Shown in pieces: positions 36,001-41,821 of a DNA stretch of 64,000 nt. The position numbers and the translations under genes are program-made. The notes below the pieces were generated by a model, which was not told the origin of the DNA, made no database searches, and saw only the letters and a program-made list of their open reading frames with translations. Source of the stretch: CAZSHG01 sp964606695 [NCBI: uncultured bacterium]. GTDB lineage: Bacteria; UBP14; UBA6098. The stretch lies in the NCBI GenBank assembly GCA_964606695.1, contig CAZSHG010000004.1:106331-170330 (forward strand). Reading direction: 5' to 3'. Within the stretch, counting starts at the first letter, position 1; every line of letters starts with the position of its first letter.

Positions 36001-36807
36001 GCCGTCGGCGTCGATACTCGTAGGCGATGCCGAAAGGTCTATGAAATCTACGTCGGGGATATCGAGAACCCAAATCGTGGTTGTATCCGCGATAGAGTCC
36101 GCAGTGCCCACGACCGCCGCGGAAATAATGACTTCGCGGGAATCGTTCGGGGCGGTAAAGGTAGCCTCGACTTTTCCATCCGAACCAGTAATGGGACTCC
36201 CACCGGTGAAATCGAGGATCAGGTCGCCCATGTTCCCCTGAAGGAACTTGAAGGTAACGGTCTTATTTTGTAACGGCGTATAAAGGGAATCGACGACTCG
36301 CGCGGTCAATAGAACCTGGCTGGTGCCGTCCGCATAAACCGTATCCGGCACCGCGGTGAGGAAAATGTATCCCGGATTGGTGAAGTTCGTGGGCAGGACG
36401 GTAATGGTTATCCGTTTAATCCTCTCCTGTTCCGCCGATACCTTTGCCGTTATCGTGATAGTATAGGTTCCGGAGCTGTCCGGCTCGGTCATAATAGTCG
36501 TTCCCGCTATGCCTTCGTCGTTCGTAATCGGTTCTGGTGAGACAATCGAACCGCCGTTCGATGTAAACTCAACCGGAAGGTTTTTAGCTGGATTACCAGA
36601 AGTCGCCCCTCTGACCATAACATAGATGTTGGTGAAATCGCCAGCGACAATAGTCGTCTGGTCCGCCCATATGCTGTCGATGATAAAATCCGTGTCGCCG
36701 CCCGGGTCGATATTGCCCTGTGAAGAACAACCTGAGAAGAAAACAACGCTTAGAGCGAGTATTAATACCGCCCCAAGAACGAATTTAAATCTATTAGAGT
36801 TGGTCAT
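21001..36807 (-). CDS. Giant lipoprotein of about 50 invasin/Big_1-like Ig domains
   Basis: One uninterrupted frame of 5268 residues. It begins with a lipoprotein signal (LSVVFFSGC, Cys near residue 27), so the mature protein is lipid-anchored. After a short linker I count about 50 Ig-like domains of roughly 85-110 residues. Each has a start like PxxLxADGxSxTxVxAxVxD, a middle like GNPVxxGTxVxF, then T-x2-G-x-A and a final VxFxPG linker, resembling bacterial Ig (Big_1, intimin/invasin) domains. From about domain 17 to 45, two kinds alternate: 'VSDGT' domains and 'NPVxAG' domains. Residues about 990-1290 instead hold a tandem run of shorter, closely similar domains without ADG. The C-terminus ends in a charged tail without a sorting domain. 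GAGGAG precedes the ATG. It is probably a surface stalk or adhesin; Ig domains alone do not show the ligand. Confidence 0.92.
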   Translation of the reverse strand: MTNSNRFKFVLGAVLILALSVVFFSGCSSQGNIDPGGDTDFIIDSIWADQTTIVAGDFTNIYVMVRGATSGNPAKNLPVEFTSNGGSIVSPEPITNDEGIAGTTIMTEPDSSGTYTITITAKVSAEQERIKRITITVLPTNFTNPGYIFLTAVPDTVYADGTSQVLLTARVVDSLYTPLQNKTVTFKFLQGNMGDLILDFTGGSPITGSDGKVEATFTAPNDSREVIISAAVVGTADSIADTTTIWVLDIPDVDFIDLSASPTSIDADGESELTLSAYVTIGGTGAPAPDGTEIYFTSDNGALLPYTGSKYSLSSLRPGKGDLVNSRKATHRTLGMNTSPNSSITAYTESGYARVKLRSSTTAGRVECTASAFSTSDTLSDTTYVTFVAGSPHSIVVTPGRSQIMADGVDTTKITAQVFDDYGNPVSSGLTVSFSTDKGDLFPSSSLTDSLGKATTMLTSGTISGYARITATCQSASGYTEVLLANTIPRHIQLNASPTSLPADGLSQSTITAEVLDSAYTPVTDGVRIKFYTDLGSLSGVGFDRATPLLTNRTRNIYTVDYREATTDDGFCSVLLTSGYVADSCMVAAWYQTYDTLIADTVITAADTIYIPFLSGTPDRIEVAFSRDSIRADEEDTCTVWADVYDAYDNPVGAGQSVAFTPDGSGGTVNPPSDNTNASGQAQTVLTSSRVTGWHTITATSAGAMAGIGDIYFYPVYPRDLRMLADFDSATANGADSVLISVYVVDEHDNPCSDGIEVTFSTELGTFLPYSSRFRPAPDIPDNKIDAENRISHDVERPTSPRGRISPRSTDGGLVPGEFLSPMDDTFSTTTESGFARIYLIAPTTIGTTWVKATVAISDTEDVTDSMMIAFKPDVPRMIHLSAEPDTIPADSTSTSRIAALVTDAHGNPAGDGITVEFELEAGSEGMGDILRPTINTNIESACTTTFRSRFVTGEAVVVAKLSVYPTVFNNIGIWLTSSLSGFLYLTADSTHLPIEGSMNIQAEVFDTSGSHISDGSIVEFSVEPDEMGSIAPEHATTMDGIATASFEAGTLSGEALIIATSGAVSDSKYVYIGAGHAGTVLLTLDSIRIAPSSVMGVKAEVFDSAGYPISDGTPVYFDVIPPEIGRVVPFTVDTDTGMALAEFRSDTMEGSGLVTATVGAVTDTKVVYVGSLPVEDIFLSIDSTSIHIGRTMNVTATVYDSSGGPISDGTLVSMRVEPEGMADIVPPRPSTAGGEAVAEFRPDTLAGTCVVIASIGGIADTQTVRIKPGPVETILLDADPDTLLSVGGEISDITAECFDAYGNRVEDGRDVVFDAIPDTMGSIISPMATDSGFARTTFTSGTVIGRVVIRASIDDAVATVPIEIVPTGPAYIVLTSDSIKITVGTSTSLRASVFDAGGRPISDDTRVDFTAARGEIDPPFGFTADGYTTSQLFATTVALVDTIIASADSGAIADTIFVHYIADCPVYIYIDSIVPDTIFADGVSRSRVYATVQDVYLNFARPGTPILLKANEDIPIAPGFITSPAIVDSQGQFMATYRASNDVGTAIMEAFFGNGNHVSDDYGEWDLPYYPTYDRNQITATQLFDVEQIPPIASFINVTASPNRVQADGSSYSVVTASAYDSTGNPVADGTIVSFRTENVLDGSPVGDIPDVAFTTSGMINVNWVAPTISADAHVFGGIYGLEDSALVSFIPGEPAGIDIEVSPDSVPADGFSRATATATVYDEYGNPVPRVTVTFAATPLGTFIYTTGNTDSLGQISVELYSDEVGATTVMASILSGSYVDYAELTFTELVAAYIFLMSDSAQLNADGLSSTIIHAVVQDSDMVAVPDNTPIRFTTDLGFIFPGIAYTIDGEAVTTLRSATTVGTATITGDAGDSVLGTTTVDFIPGPPASIDIDAIPTTIPANGDTFTQILVTAYDINGNTVNAGVPITFTTTLGTIDTLAYTNTLGEATVFLYAGITPGTAVIWATSGTAIGQTTVNFTNTNAAFMYLYIDPNEVIADGRDTARVWGRVTNSIGNPISDGSPVLLSVTTDSLGPYGSVSPMTAHTDSGYFEAVFTANRNVGLAYIVGDAGGGVVESVMVELLPGPPDSILVEPEDSVLPADSFSTTNIHVEVFDRFANPVGAGIDLTFDANRGYLDPDHETTNSSGHADIIFMAGRRPGEARIRAHAEDATGEAYIVLENSATSYVTLTSDTSSLVADAMSTTFLRAFVSDSVGMPVSDGTPVYFSIDTIAGSPSDTTMAMLSPTMGFTVAGEAAVQVRSATQTGRVWFTACTHDSVDTTCGGIFIDMVPGPVDSIDAWAEDSALVANGEDFTIVHAILYDRYDNPVGSGVRVDFSATGANISPVYGYTNSRGEVTAVLTATSVPTIARVDITAEGIHAVVTVNIGISPPAYLSLRASPRKIAADGESYSVITARVLNELGQPVSDGQIVVFHSVDSTGADFGVIDTLETTTDGNAVVSLYSEPSTGTAWVSARIDTTLSDTINVWFVPGPPHHVEVIPEYPILTADGVSASACTIKVMDEYDNLVEAGTRVDITVGPSTSLGSVIPPYVYTDNDAPSVVTFRAGVSTGIAVISADVSGGPTGAGLIELRPLEVAEIDVFADSLSMTANGLNTCLVHAYALNDSGTAVSDSTPIYFYSSGGTIFPGVGYSSMGEGVVTLRSPSRSNLEPDTIIAYVGDPWDPTDSMAVADTTLINFVPGPPHVIEVTPSKLSLIADGMDTCSVTAIVRDVQGNRVKNGKIVIFESNLGTIDTLGVTVTDTLIDSTGVVTVLLRSGTTPGTAVITATCEGAIGIGHIDFVPFGIGDVFVSIEPDIIPADRHSTATISGVVRDSIGNPIMYMTPVHLYPIPDSAGTNYGFISPATVYTDSGEFVTEFSADTTAGVCDIVAEVYIGNDTIADTTWCELIPGDPHIIDIWPTPAVIPADSFSVATCSVYVYDRYYNAMTAGTEVDFEASMGILSRTSDETNSRGMVIFDLMSTYNVGVARVTARAGDARGDTFVEFTRSDSAVNDIAITVENPILQADGFSQTAVQANVYDTLGNPMSDRTRVDFSMIPDGFTSPPTPADTFGNLIPEVGYTESGEANTTFRVKTIRGRVWIKGAVGAAVDSVRDSVLVQILPGDLSYITFIPDTDVIAANGRDNTGLTATLYDDFNNPLMSGHNVSFGTDLGSIYPTSTMTNSVGEAFTTLTAGTDPGTARVWASSGDAFEITPITIRQSDVGYLLMTADPVVVTADGMSQSVLTCDVYDTEGSPASDGTEVYFQVHPADTGGTVVSPKLTLGGSCVTSFTSSTDVGYGEAWIVGKVYTPGDSIMDSVRVFIHPGSAATIEIWGDSTHVPQDTLNADGWDHMYVYARVNDQYGNHLRAGQEVTFTTSLGTITSSAITDTSGIARVVLTSGLNPGDAVIMAHSGSAVGYNQINFRPTTVSNIIVYSDSSSLTADGVSSTSVRAHVYSPGGYLVSDETLVDFVVPSGLAYAEPNEAYTDSGIAITTIRADTIAASSVQILAIADDDTGTVNIRLDPGVANRIIAYAQDSVLYADGASVTAVECTVYDRFSNPVRPGTPVSFETTLGSVIPTGYTNSAGYVFTRLTAGTEVGDALITIRCQEAIQFVDVRLDSLIADEIVMTINPAILQGDGTSTANVKAWVYSSGLYVSDGTRVSFTQDTSGSFIRGIITPRIVFTDAGTVHVELTAPIGVGTGRIIANVGATVADTFEVTYQAGEPAIIIFDTMYTTTLPADGSGYPVVVHVYDEYTNPVDIGTAVTFETSRGEIISPVAVDSTSGSARTLVSSTEAGPAFITARSEGAVASKPYEFTTLDADLISIVANPVRLTADGVSTSNVLATVFNIDSLGRTRPVSDNTPVTFQNIGSGILSPTTCYTEGGKVTTALLSSVIAGYDTVIASVSATLADTAVVEFTPGPPAIVSFIPPIRDMYADGADTQLVTVEITDAFGNTVSPGLSVNFGITIGSITSPSATDTLGRASAVVVSSADFGTASISATCGGAAGYATLNFIPLIADTLYLVVNPPTLTANGSDNADLTAVVFDTSGYPVSDGTIVKFSTSDGIVSPVIGYTAGGVATSTLIASTTPSDSVFVVASAGTTAVDTTMARFIPGPPEIMYIEASDTVIVANGADTTSIMVYVQDIFGNSVGSGVAVNFSASLGTIPSTAYTDTLGRARARLLSGTSAGFSNITASAGATGANILIEFAPTDVGDVLLTVSPSRLTADGTSTAGVTCYVLDTVGVPVSDGTPVRFSELNLGSISPLFATTVDGVVYGTVTSYTSVGWDTLVATSGDSTDTVSIEFVPGDPYLIRMWPADSSLLANETDTTRIYGVVYDEEGNPVNAGQIVNLSINPSDYGTITPVTATNDTGAFDIRFRAGRYAGMAVITANCGSATGITQVELMPTTVADIGLSIDTRYMDADGISSTNVRAFVTDSTGFEIADGTIVRFTQLVPPGNVEALIVPNRQDTEGGQATVELYAPTIAGSTYVYAYIPMGSDTVCSDTQSVYFSPGEAAVVRFDTSFVQLIADGADTLSDSAWVEDAFGNPIPDQAVNFTLEFGYVSPPIAVTDGNGGVRFRITSPDSVGSTYLMATSGGATGYLPIDFVPDSVDTIILSITPRGLPADGSSTADVRALVLDSDGNPIANGVIVRFTADLGLITPFDYLSGGIAEALLVAADTSGVDTIKATCLGETSRVAVTYEAGSPADIELSVVPDTATVGSTTSSVVSGMVTDGVGNPVAAGTYVYLTVDSIGTGSIADPIVAVDDSGYFSTFYTPGLKAGMTGVTATVDEITAHANILLKAGPPHTMDIDVSRDFIYIRGVGEIDQAVIEAVIFDQYDNPVRDSCAVIFRIVDYPIGGSINPELIPGGGLVSDTVYTMAGRASVAARSGDRSGSMVIEAVAYIPAGGSIDSRAPRITIGSGLPYHVSVSVGDCNVPGFDTDGVANSVMAIVTDVYDNPVAPGTAVWFTALQGAVTTSSVTDDSGFAFATWYSSSPRDSGIVTISAETRDTSGTRADTTFFYNSGPADSISISISPYMVYADATGTAEIQVSIWDVNRRPVVNGTSVNVIADWGTASSPVTSINECYGSYAISNYTGANLFRDDYANQDTARIVDVTANIGGVTANNVVYLKHDLPNSSHSSITAPSEVPYNTSYLVSTRIVDQWDNPIAGESVTLSAASASGGGNAVTGATGETSWTLTAPDSTAPSTDVLMVTINSTGAVINTSVTYVSRRRRPEYDPEVSDSATVPERAVIRRNEFYIREED

Positions 36808-37119
36808 AATAAAACTCCTCGAAAAAGCTAATATACGAAAGTTCCTATATACCTTATGATTATACTAATTCTCTTGAAGTGATTTGTCAAGCACTAATTC
36901 CAAATAATTAATGTTTTAATGTATTGTCCGTGTTTGAAGCGCTCCGAAATGGCACGGATTAAAGCGAGCACGCATCTATATTATATATATATATTGGGAT
37001 TTTACAACTTTTCGGACTCGTTTATTGACGGCGCGAGGAACGCCTTCGTTGGAAATAGGCGTTCGAAGCCCAAAAAGGTCATAAACAGGCGATTTGCGTG
37101 ATATAAACGTGATATAAAA
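36808..37119. other. Intergenic region with promoter of the giant Ig gene and a hairpin
   Basis: No gene is seen. The reverse-strand promoter lies at 36862-36890. GAACGCC (37038-37044) and GGCGTTC (37058-37064) form a stem downstream of the FemAB-like gene, without a clear T-run. A short direct repeat (GTGATATAAA) occurs at 37097-37116. Confidence 0.6.
36862..36890 (-). promoter_or_regulatory. Promoter of the giant Ig gene
   Basis: Reading the reverse strand, TTGACA (36890-36885) is followed after 17 bp by TAGTAT (36867-36862), overlapped by a TATAAT. The leader is about 50 bases and carries GAGGAG before the ATG. Confidence 0.6.
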
Positions 37120-38085
37120 TCAGAACTCGAGGCGGAGCGTATCGCGGAAAATTCCTTTAGCTCCGAAGCTTTCTTTGAATCGTGCAAGGCCAAAATTCGG
37201 CTCCATATCGAGAGTATAGGTGCCGAAATCGAACCATGAAAAACCACGTTTACTCGCCCATTGGAAAATTTCCCAGAAAAGCAGATTTAACGGGCGATAT
37301 TCCTGATGTTCCTGGCTGTGGCTTATATAAAAAGCAATAACCGCCCGTGGATTTACCTCCCAGACAGTAACGCCGGCGAGGATTTCGCCGTTGAGAATAG
37401 CGTTGAACTGGTGTATTCGATCCGTGAAACGCGACTTCAAATCGAGAAGCTCTTCGAGAGAATGGGTTGGAGTAACGTTGTGGCGAGCGTATAGATTAGC
37501 TGATAAGACTTCATAGAATCCCGGAATATCGCCATTTAAGCTGATTTCAACTCCGGCTTTAATGGCTTTGCGCGTAGAGGTCCTCGCCGGCGGGCGAAAC
37601 AGGGAGAAATTATCTTCGGAATCGGGGTAAATCCTGAGAACCGCAGTAAGTTCTCTCTTCACAAAACCGGCACCGCGAACGATCAATGCGAAATCCTGAT
37701 GCTCTTCCGGCAGATCGTGGTATATAAGCGGAACTCTGGTAAATTCTACGCCCTCGAAATCGTTCTTTTTAGCCCATTCGATCCACAATTCTACCATTCG
37801 CGATGTCGCCTCGACACCGGCTTTACAGCTCAATGCGATACCGCCGAAACTGGCTCCGGGATGGCTCACATAAATCCTCTTGCCTTCGCGATTTCTTGTG
37901 GCTCCCGGGAGAACTCCCATCCAGCAATTCCGATGTTCAAAAACCAGATGTCGATGTTCGAATCTTTTCGGAGGATGATAGCCGAGAAATCTCTGCGTAT
38001 GAAAAATCGTGCCGTTATTGGATTCCTCGACGAAGGCATCCCACTTTTTCGACATTTCGGGCTTGTATTCGACTATCTTCATCAA
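37120..38085 (-). CDS. FemAB/GNAT-fold transferase (lipid II aminoacyltransferase-like)
   Basis: This 321-residue protein has the tandem acetyltransferase fold of FemAB/BioF2-like proteins. The FHTQRFLGYH start, RKAIKAGVEISLN (mid), AGVTVWEVNPRAVIAFYISHSQEH and the end motif FDFGTYTLDMEPNFGLARFKESFGA are characteristic. Relatives transfer amino acids from aminoacyl-tRNA to peptidoglycan precursors or build exopolysaccharide or lipids; which of these applies cannot be read from the sequence. The ATG overlaps the end of the propeller gene upstream by 4 bp, so it is the last gene of the purM-lnt-propeller operon. Confidence 0.8.
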   Translation of the reverse strand: MMKIVEYKPEMSKKWDAFVEESNNGTIFHTQRFLGYHPPKRFEHRHLVFEHRNCWMGVLPGATRNREGKRIYVSHPGASFGGIALSCKAGVEATSRMVELWIEWAKKNDFEGVEFTRVPLIYHDLPEEHQDFALIVRGAGFVKRELTAVLRIYPDSEDNFSLFRPPARTSTRKAIKAGVEISLNGDIPGFYEVLSANLYARHNVTPTHSLEELLDLKSRFTDRIHQFNAILNGEILAGVTVWEVNPRAVIAFYISHSQEHQEYRPLNLLFWEIFQWASKRGFSWFDFGTYTLDMEPNFGLARFKESFGAKGIFRDTLRLEF

Positions 38086-40343
38086 TCGCTCCTTATAAGA
38101 GCGACTTTGCCACGCGATACGACCTCGCCGTTATTGGCCACAACCACGTAAACGCCACTGGCTACTGCTTCACCTGCTTCGTTTCTACCGTCCCATTCGG
38201 CATAGGCGAGTGAAACGCGTTCATCCGTTTCAATGGTCCTCACGAGAGAACCGTCCGGTGAATATATATAGACTTCGGCGTCAGAAGGAATTTGCGCTAT
38301 TCTGACGTAATTACCGGCGAAACCGTCCCATATATAGGGATTGGGATATACGAGCAACTCCTGCCCCTGGTCGAATACACTTCCAATATGGAAGACGCTG
38401 ATTGCGTTCTCTCCGCAGAACCAGACATCGCCGGTAACGGGATTATATGCCGTGGCGTATAGTAGTTCTACAGCGAGATCGGTTCGTTCGTAATCGTAAA
38501 CGTCCTGGGCGAATTCGGTTCTAATCGCAATCCAGGTGCTATCCGCCCTCCTGAAAACGCCGGCACCGTTATCCGTCGATACCCATACGTTGTCGTCGTC
38601 ATCTACGGAAACACCGCTGACAAAAGTAGAAAGATGTTCCGGCAAGACCTGCTCCGTAACCAGCCCCAGATATGGTTCGATAGAGACTACCCCGCCGGAA
38701 ACTGCTACCCACGATATTCCTTCCGAATCCACGGCCACGCGATTGGCCATAGCTCCGGGGAGTCCGTCGGAATAGTTATGGACAAAATCGTCCGAATAGC
38801 TATAGATATCGTATCCCGGATCTATCAGGGTAACGCCCTCGTCTCTGAGAACCAGCCATATATCGCCGCCGGAAGCGGTTAACGACATTACATAATTGTT
38901 CGGCATGGAAGCGGTTCCGGTATAATATTCCGCAATAGGCGAGGTAAGATCGTCACCGGGGTTGAAAGCCGCCGCTGAAAGCCCGCTGAGGTTATCGTAG
39001 TTCGATATCCACATCAAATCGCGGGTTTCGTCGTAATCGAGCCCCCAACACAGCGGTGCGTCCGGATTCGCGGAGTATCCGTCGAGGATACTGTTAGTCT
39101 TATCGAAGATATCCCATCCTCCGGTTTCTGAATATCTAAACACTCCGTCGCCGGTCATCCCCAACCAGATGTTGCCGTTACCGTCGTATGCGCACCTGTA
39201 AACGTGATGGATATTACTTCGCACCTGGGAATATACCGAATCGTCGTAGTCATAAGGCATATATTTCGCGGTGATATTTTCCCACTCGCCATCGCTGTAA
39301 ACGCAAGCGCCCTGAGCATTACTAACTACCAAAACGTCTCCGTTCGGGGCAATCGCGATATCTTTGAATGCCTCTCCGCTGGGGCTGTTAACCGTTCTGT
39401 GCCGGACGGTATCCTGGCGAAGAACTCCAAAACCTATTTCCATGGCAAGATAAAGCGAATCTCCGACGGCAGAGCCTCCGTGAATCGCCCAATGTTCATC
39501 CAGGCGAACCCGAACGAAATCGTCCGGGGCGGCCATTTTGAACAGGCCGTCGTGGCCGTGCGCGTATAACTCGCCGTCGTAATAGAATATACCGTCGAGT
39601 CTCCTGCTCAACATGAATGAATCTTCAACGGTATCGACGACCTCGCCGTCGAAATAAAAAATGACCGGCACATCGTCCGCATCGTCGAGGACAAACCAAA
39701 CTCCGCCGGAATCGGCGAAAACATCGATAACAGCGCGATTAGTGGAGTCAATCGACCAGGCTTCCGGAACGAAGAGGTTACCGTCGAGGGCACCATAAGC
39801 CAATCCGATATCCGTAGCGAGCCACAAAATCGAGTCTCCGGCGGAAACCGCATTTACGGGGTAATTTCTATCCAGTTCGCTGATTTTGTTGAAATTTTCC
39901 GCGACTTCGAGGACCTGATTGCCGTATAACGGCCTGAGCTTGCTAACTCCCTGAATTGTAGCGACATATAGATAATCGCCGCCGACGGTGATGTCGTTGA
40001 TGCCTACGTTATCCCGGAGCAGGTCCGGGAATATTTCCCACGAATCTCCTTTCAGCCTTCCAAGCGCGCCGTTGGAAGCGGCGTAATAAAGATCGCCCTC
40101 GTATTCTATAAGACCGCATACATCGAGGCCTCCAAGCCCGTGGACATTGGTCATGATTTCCCAATCCTCCGAGGGTTGACCGGGGATATATTTGATTATA
40201 CCCCCGCGCGTTCCGACGTAAAGAACGTCGTCGAAGCCTACGGTGCAGTTAGCGTAATTGGCGTCGCCGAAAGTCTCCCATGTTCCCGGAACCCGGGCGA
40301 TTATAAGAGATATTGCGAGCAGGATTATTAGCTTGTATTTCAC
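38082..40343 (-). CDS. Secreted beta-propeller protein with C-terminal PNPF domain
   Basis: The 753-residue protein has a signal peptide (VKYKLIILLAISLIIA) and then many repeats like GDLYYAASNGALGRLKG and NVWVSTDNGAGVFRR, the reg_prop two-component-propeller pattern, enough for two seven-bladed propellers. The last 95 residues start at ELLVYPNPYIW and end with ASGVYVVVA, a FlgD-Ig-like domain seen also in the proteases at 3491 and 52405. No histidine kinase domain is attached, unlike the hybrid sensors that usually carry these propellers. The start is GTG at 40343, overlapping the lnt stop (GTGA). Function is unknown; cell-surface or secreted binding is likely. Confidence 0.8.
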   Translation of the reverse strand: MKYKLIILLAISLIIARVPGTWETFGDANYANCTVGFDDVLYVGTRGGIIKYIPGQPSEDWEIMTNVHGLGGLDVCGLIEYEGDLYYAASNGALGRLKGDSWEIFPDLLRDNVGINDITVGGDYLYVATIQGVSKLRPLYGNQVLEVAENFNKISELDRNYPVNAVSAGDSILWLATDIGLAYGALDGNLFVPEAWSIDSTNRAVIDVFADSGGVWFVLDDADDVPVIFYFDGEVVDTVEDSFMLSRRLDGIFYYDGELYAHGHDGLFKMAAPDDFVRVRLDEHWAIHGGSAVGDSLYLAMEIGFGVLRQDTVRHRTVNSPSGEAFKDIAIAPNGDVLVVSNAQGACVYSDGEWENITAKYMPYDYDDSVYSQVRSNIHHVYRCAYDGNGNIWLGMTGDGVFRYSETGGWDIFDKTNSILDGYSANPDAPLCWGLDYDETRDLMWISNYDNLSGLSAAAFNPGDDLTSPIAEYYTGTASMPNNYVMSLTASGGDIWLVLRDEGVTLIDPGYDIYSYSDDFVHNYSDGLPGAMANRVAVDSEGISWVAVSGGVVSIEPYLGLVTEQVLPEHLSTFVSGVSVDDDDNVWVSTDNGAGVFRRADSTWIAIRTEFAQDVYDYERTDLAVELLYATAYNPVTGDVWFCGENAISVFHIGSVFDQGQELLVYPNPYIWDGFAGNYVRIAQIPSDAEVYIYSPDGSLVRTIETDERVSLAYAEWDGRNEAGEAVASGVYVVVANNGEVVSRGKVALIRSD

Positions 40344-41821
40344 AGTTTTAGCAATAGTCCGGTTAAAATCAGAATCAGCGGAGAAGCAAAAAAGCTGCCA
40401 TAACCCACCCAATCTCCAATTCTGGTAAAAATAGTCGTGTGCGACCTGACGGGAATATCACCGACGATTACGCCTTTCGTGTTAAGGGAAAGTTTCCGTG
40501 TGAATCTTCCCGTTTCGTCGCATATCAGCGATATACCGGTCTGAGCGGCGCGTCCCACGCCTAACCTGTTCTCGACCGCCCTGAATCGGACAAAATTAGC
40601 GTGTTGATAGGGGCCTGGTGTCCTCCCGAACCATCCATCATTTGTGATATTAGTAAGGAATTCCGCGCCGGATAGCGCGTAATCACGAACCGTGTTACTA
40701 AACAAGATTTCGTAACATATAGGCGCGGAGAATTTCATGCCGTCGATATCGAACACGACCGCGGAATCTCCCATAGCGAAATGGCTCCCCCCGACTTCGA
40801 TTTTCCGGAGCGCTGGAATTTGATCCTGAAAGGGTATGTGTTCGCTTCCGGGCACGAGGTTAATTTTGTGATACACGGCCATAGCGCCCTCGCCTGTAAA
40901 TAGCCCGGAAGCGTTGTAATACAGGCGTTTTCTATCGGCGGGATCGTAATCCAGAGTGCCGCTGAGAATGGGAGCGTCAACCTGCACCGATAGTTTCTTC
41001 AGTTTATCTACGACGAACGGGTAATCGCGATGATAATAGGCCGTGGCGGATTCCGGCAGGATTAACAGGTCGATATCGTCGGCGATGTCGCGTGCCATTT
41101 CGGCGTAGTAGTCGATATTTTTCCGCCGGAATGTCCTTTCCCATTTATTTTCCGCACTTATATTCCCCTGCAATAACGCTACTTTGATTTTCTCCGAAGG
41201 CAACGGCTGTGAAAGACGCCATAGGCCGTAAACGAAAGGCAATGTAAAGATAATCGCCAGAGCGAGAATATAAATCCACCGTCTTTTTTTCGCTATTATT
41301 ATGCCTATAATCAGGGAATTCAAGGCCACGATCCAGAAGCTGATTCCCCGATGCCCCACTACATCCGCCATCTGGATAATAATCCGGTAAACTCCCTGCG
41401 AATACCCGAGGTCCATCCAGGGGAAACCGAGCTGACCGTAGCCTCGAAGGAATTCCATACCCGTCCATAAAATGGGAGAAGCGGCGAGGGCGATAGTATA
41501 ACTGCGGCGCTCTAAAAAACAAAAACCCAGCCCGAAAAAACCGTTATATAGCGACGCAATTACAACGGCGGCTATCATGCCGGGGAGGGTTGGAATAGCA
41601 ATCCAGTATAACGAAATGAGATTCGACGTAAATCCCCAGAGGTAGCCAAGTAAAAACGCTCCACGACAGCTTTTGCCTTTCAAGGAGATGAAAAGCGGAA
41701 CGAGGCAAAACCAGGCTAAAAACGATGTGTAATGCGGCGGTTGCGATGCCGAGAAAAAAACTCCACCGATTATCGCGTAGAGAATATCGTTTTTCGATAT
41801 TCGCGTCCGAGGATCTTTCAA
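40340..41821 (-). CDS. lnt: Apolipoprotein N-acyltransferase
   Basis: This 493-residue inner-membrane enzyme adds the third acyl chain to the N-terminal Cys of lipoproteins. Six or so membrane helices fill residues 1-210 and the C-terminus (about 465-490). Between them lies the nitrilase domain with the catalytic triad: Glu in LLILPESA, Lys in YHKINLVPG and Cys in APICYEILF. Length is normal. The presence of Lnt supports a Gram-negative envelope, and the window itself encodes several lipoproteins that would be substrates. The ATG overlaps the purM stop (ATGA), and the stop overlaps the propeller start, so it is translated as part of one operon. Confidence 0.95.
   Translation of the reverse strand: MKDPRTRISKNDILYAIIGGVFFSASQPPHYTSFLAWFCLVPLFISLKGKSCRGAFLLGYLWGFTSNLISLYWIAIPTLPGMIAAVVIASLYNGFFGLGFCFLERRSYTIALAASPILWTGMEFLRGYGQLGFPWMDLGYSQGVYRIIIQMADVVGHRGISFWIVALNSLIIGIIIAKKRRWIYILALAIIFTLPFVYGLWRLSQPLPSEKIKVALLQGNISAENKWERTFRRKNIDYYAEMARDIADDIDLLILPESATAYYHRDYPFVVDKLKKLSVQVDAPILSGTLDYDPADRKRLYYNASGLFTGEGAMAVYHKINLVPGSEHIPFQDQIPALRKIEVGGSHFAMGDSAVVFDIDGMKFSAPICYEILFSNTVRDYALSGAEFLTNITNDGWFGRTPGPYQHANFVRFRAVENRLGVGRAAQTGISLICDETGRFTRKLSLNTKGVIVGDIPVRSHTTIFTRIGDWVGYGSFFASPLILILTGLLLKL

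Noticed and set aside
21400-36250. Many forward-strand reading frames inside the giant Ig gene
   Set aside because: They are antisense shadows produced by the repeated codons of the Ig domains; none has a Shine-Dalgarno sequence or known motif.
38082-40343. Two-component hybrid sensor
   Set aside because: Only the propeller and a FlgD-like end are present; no histidine kinase, receiver or membrane helix beyond the signal peptide.
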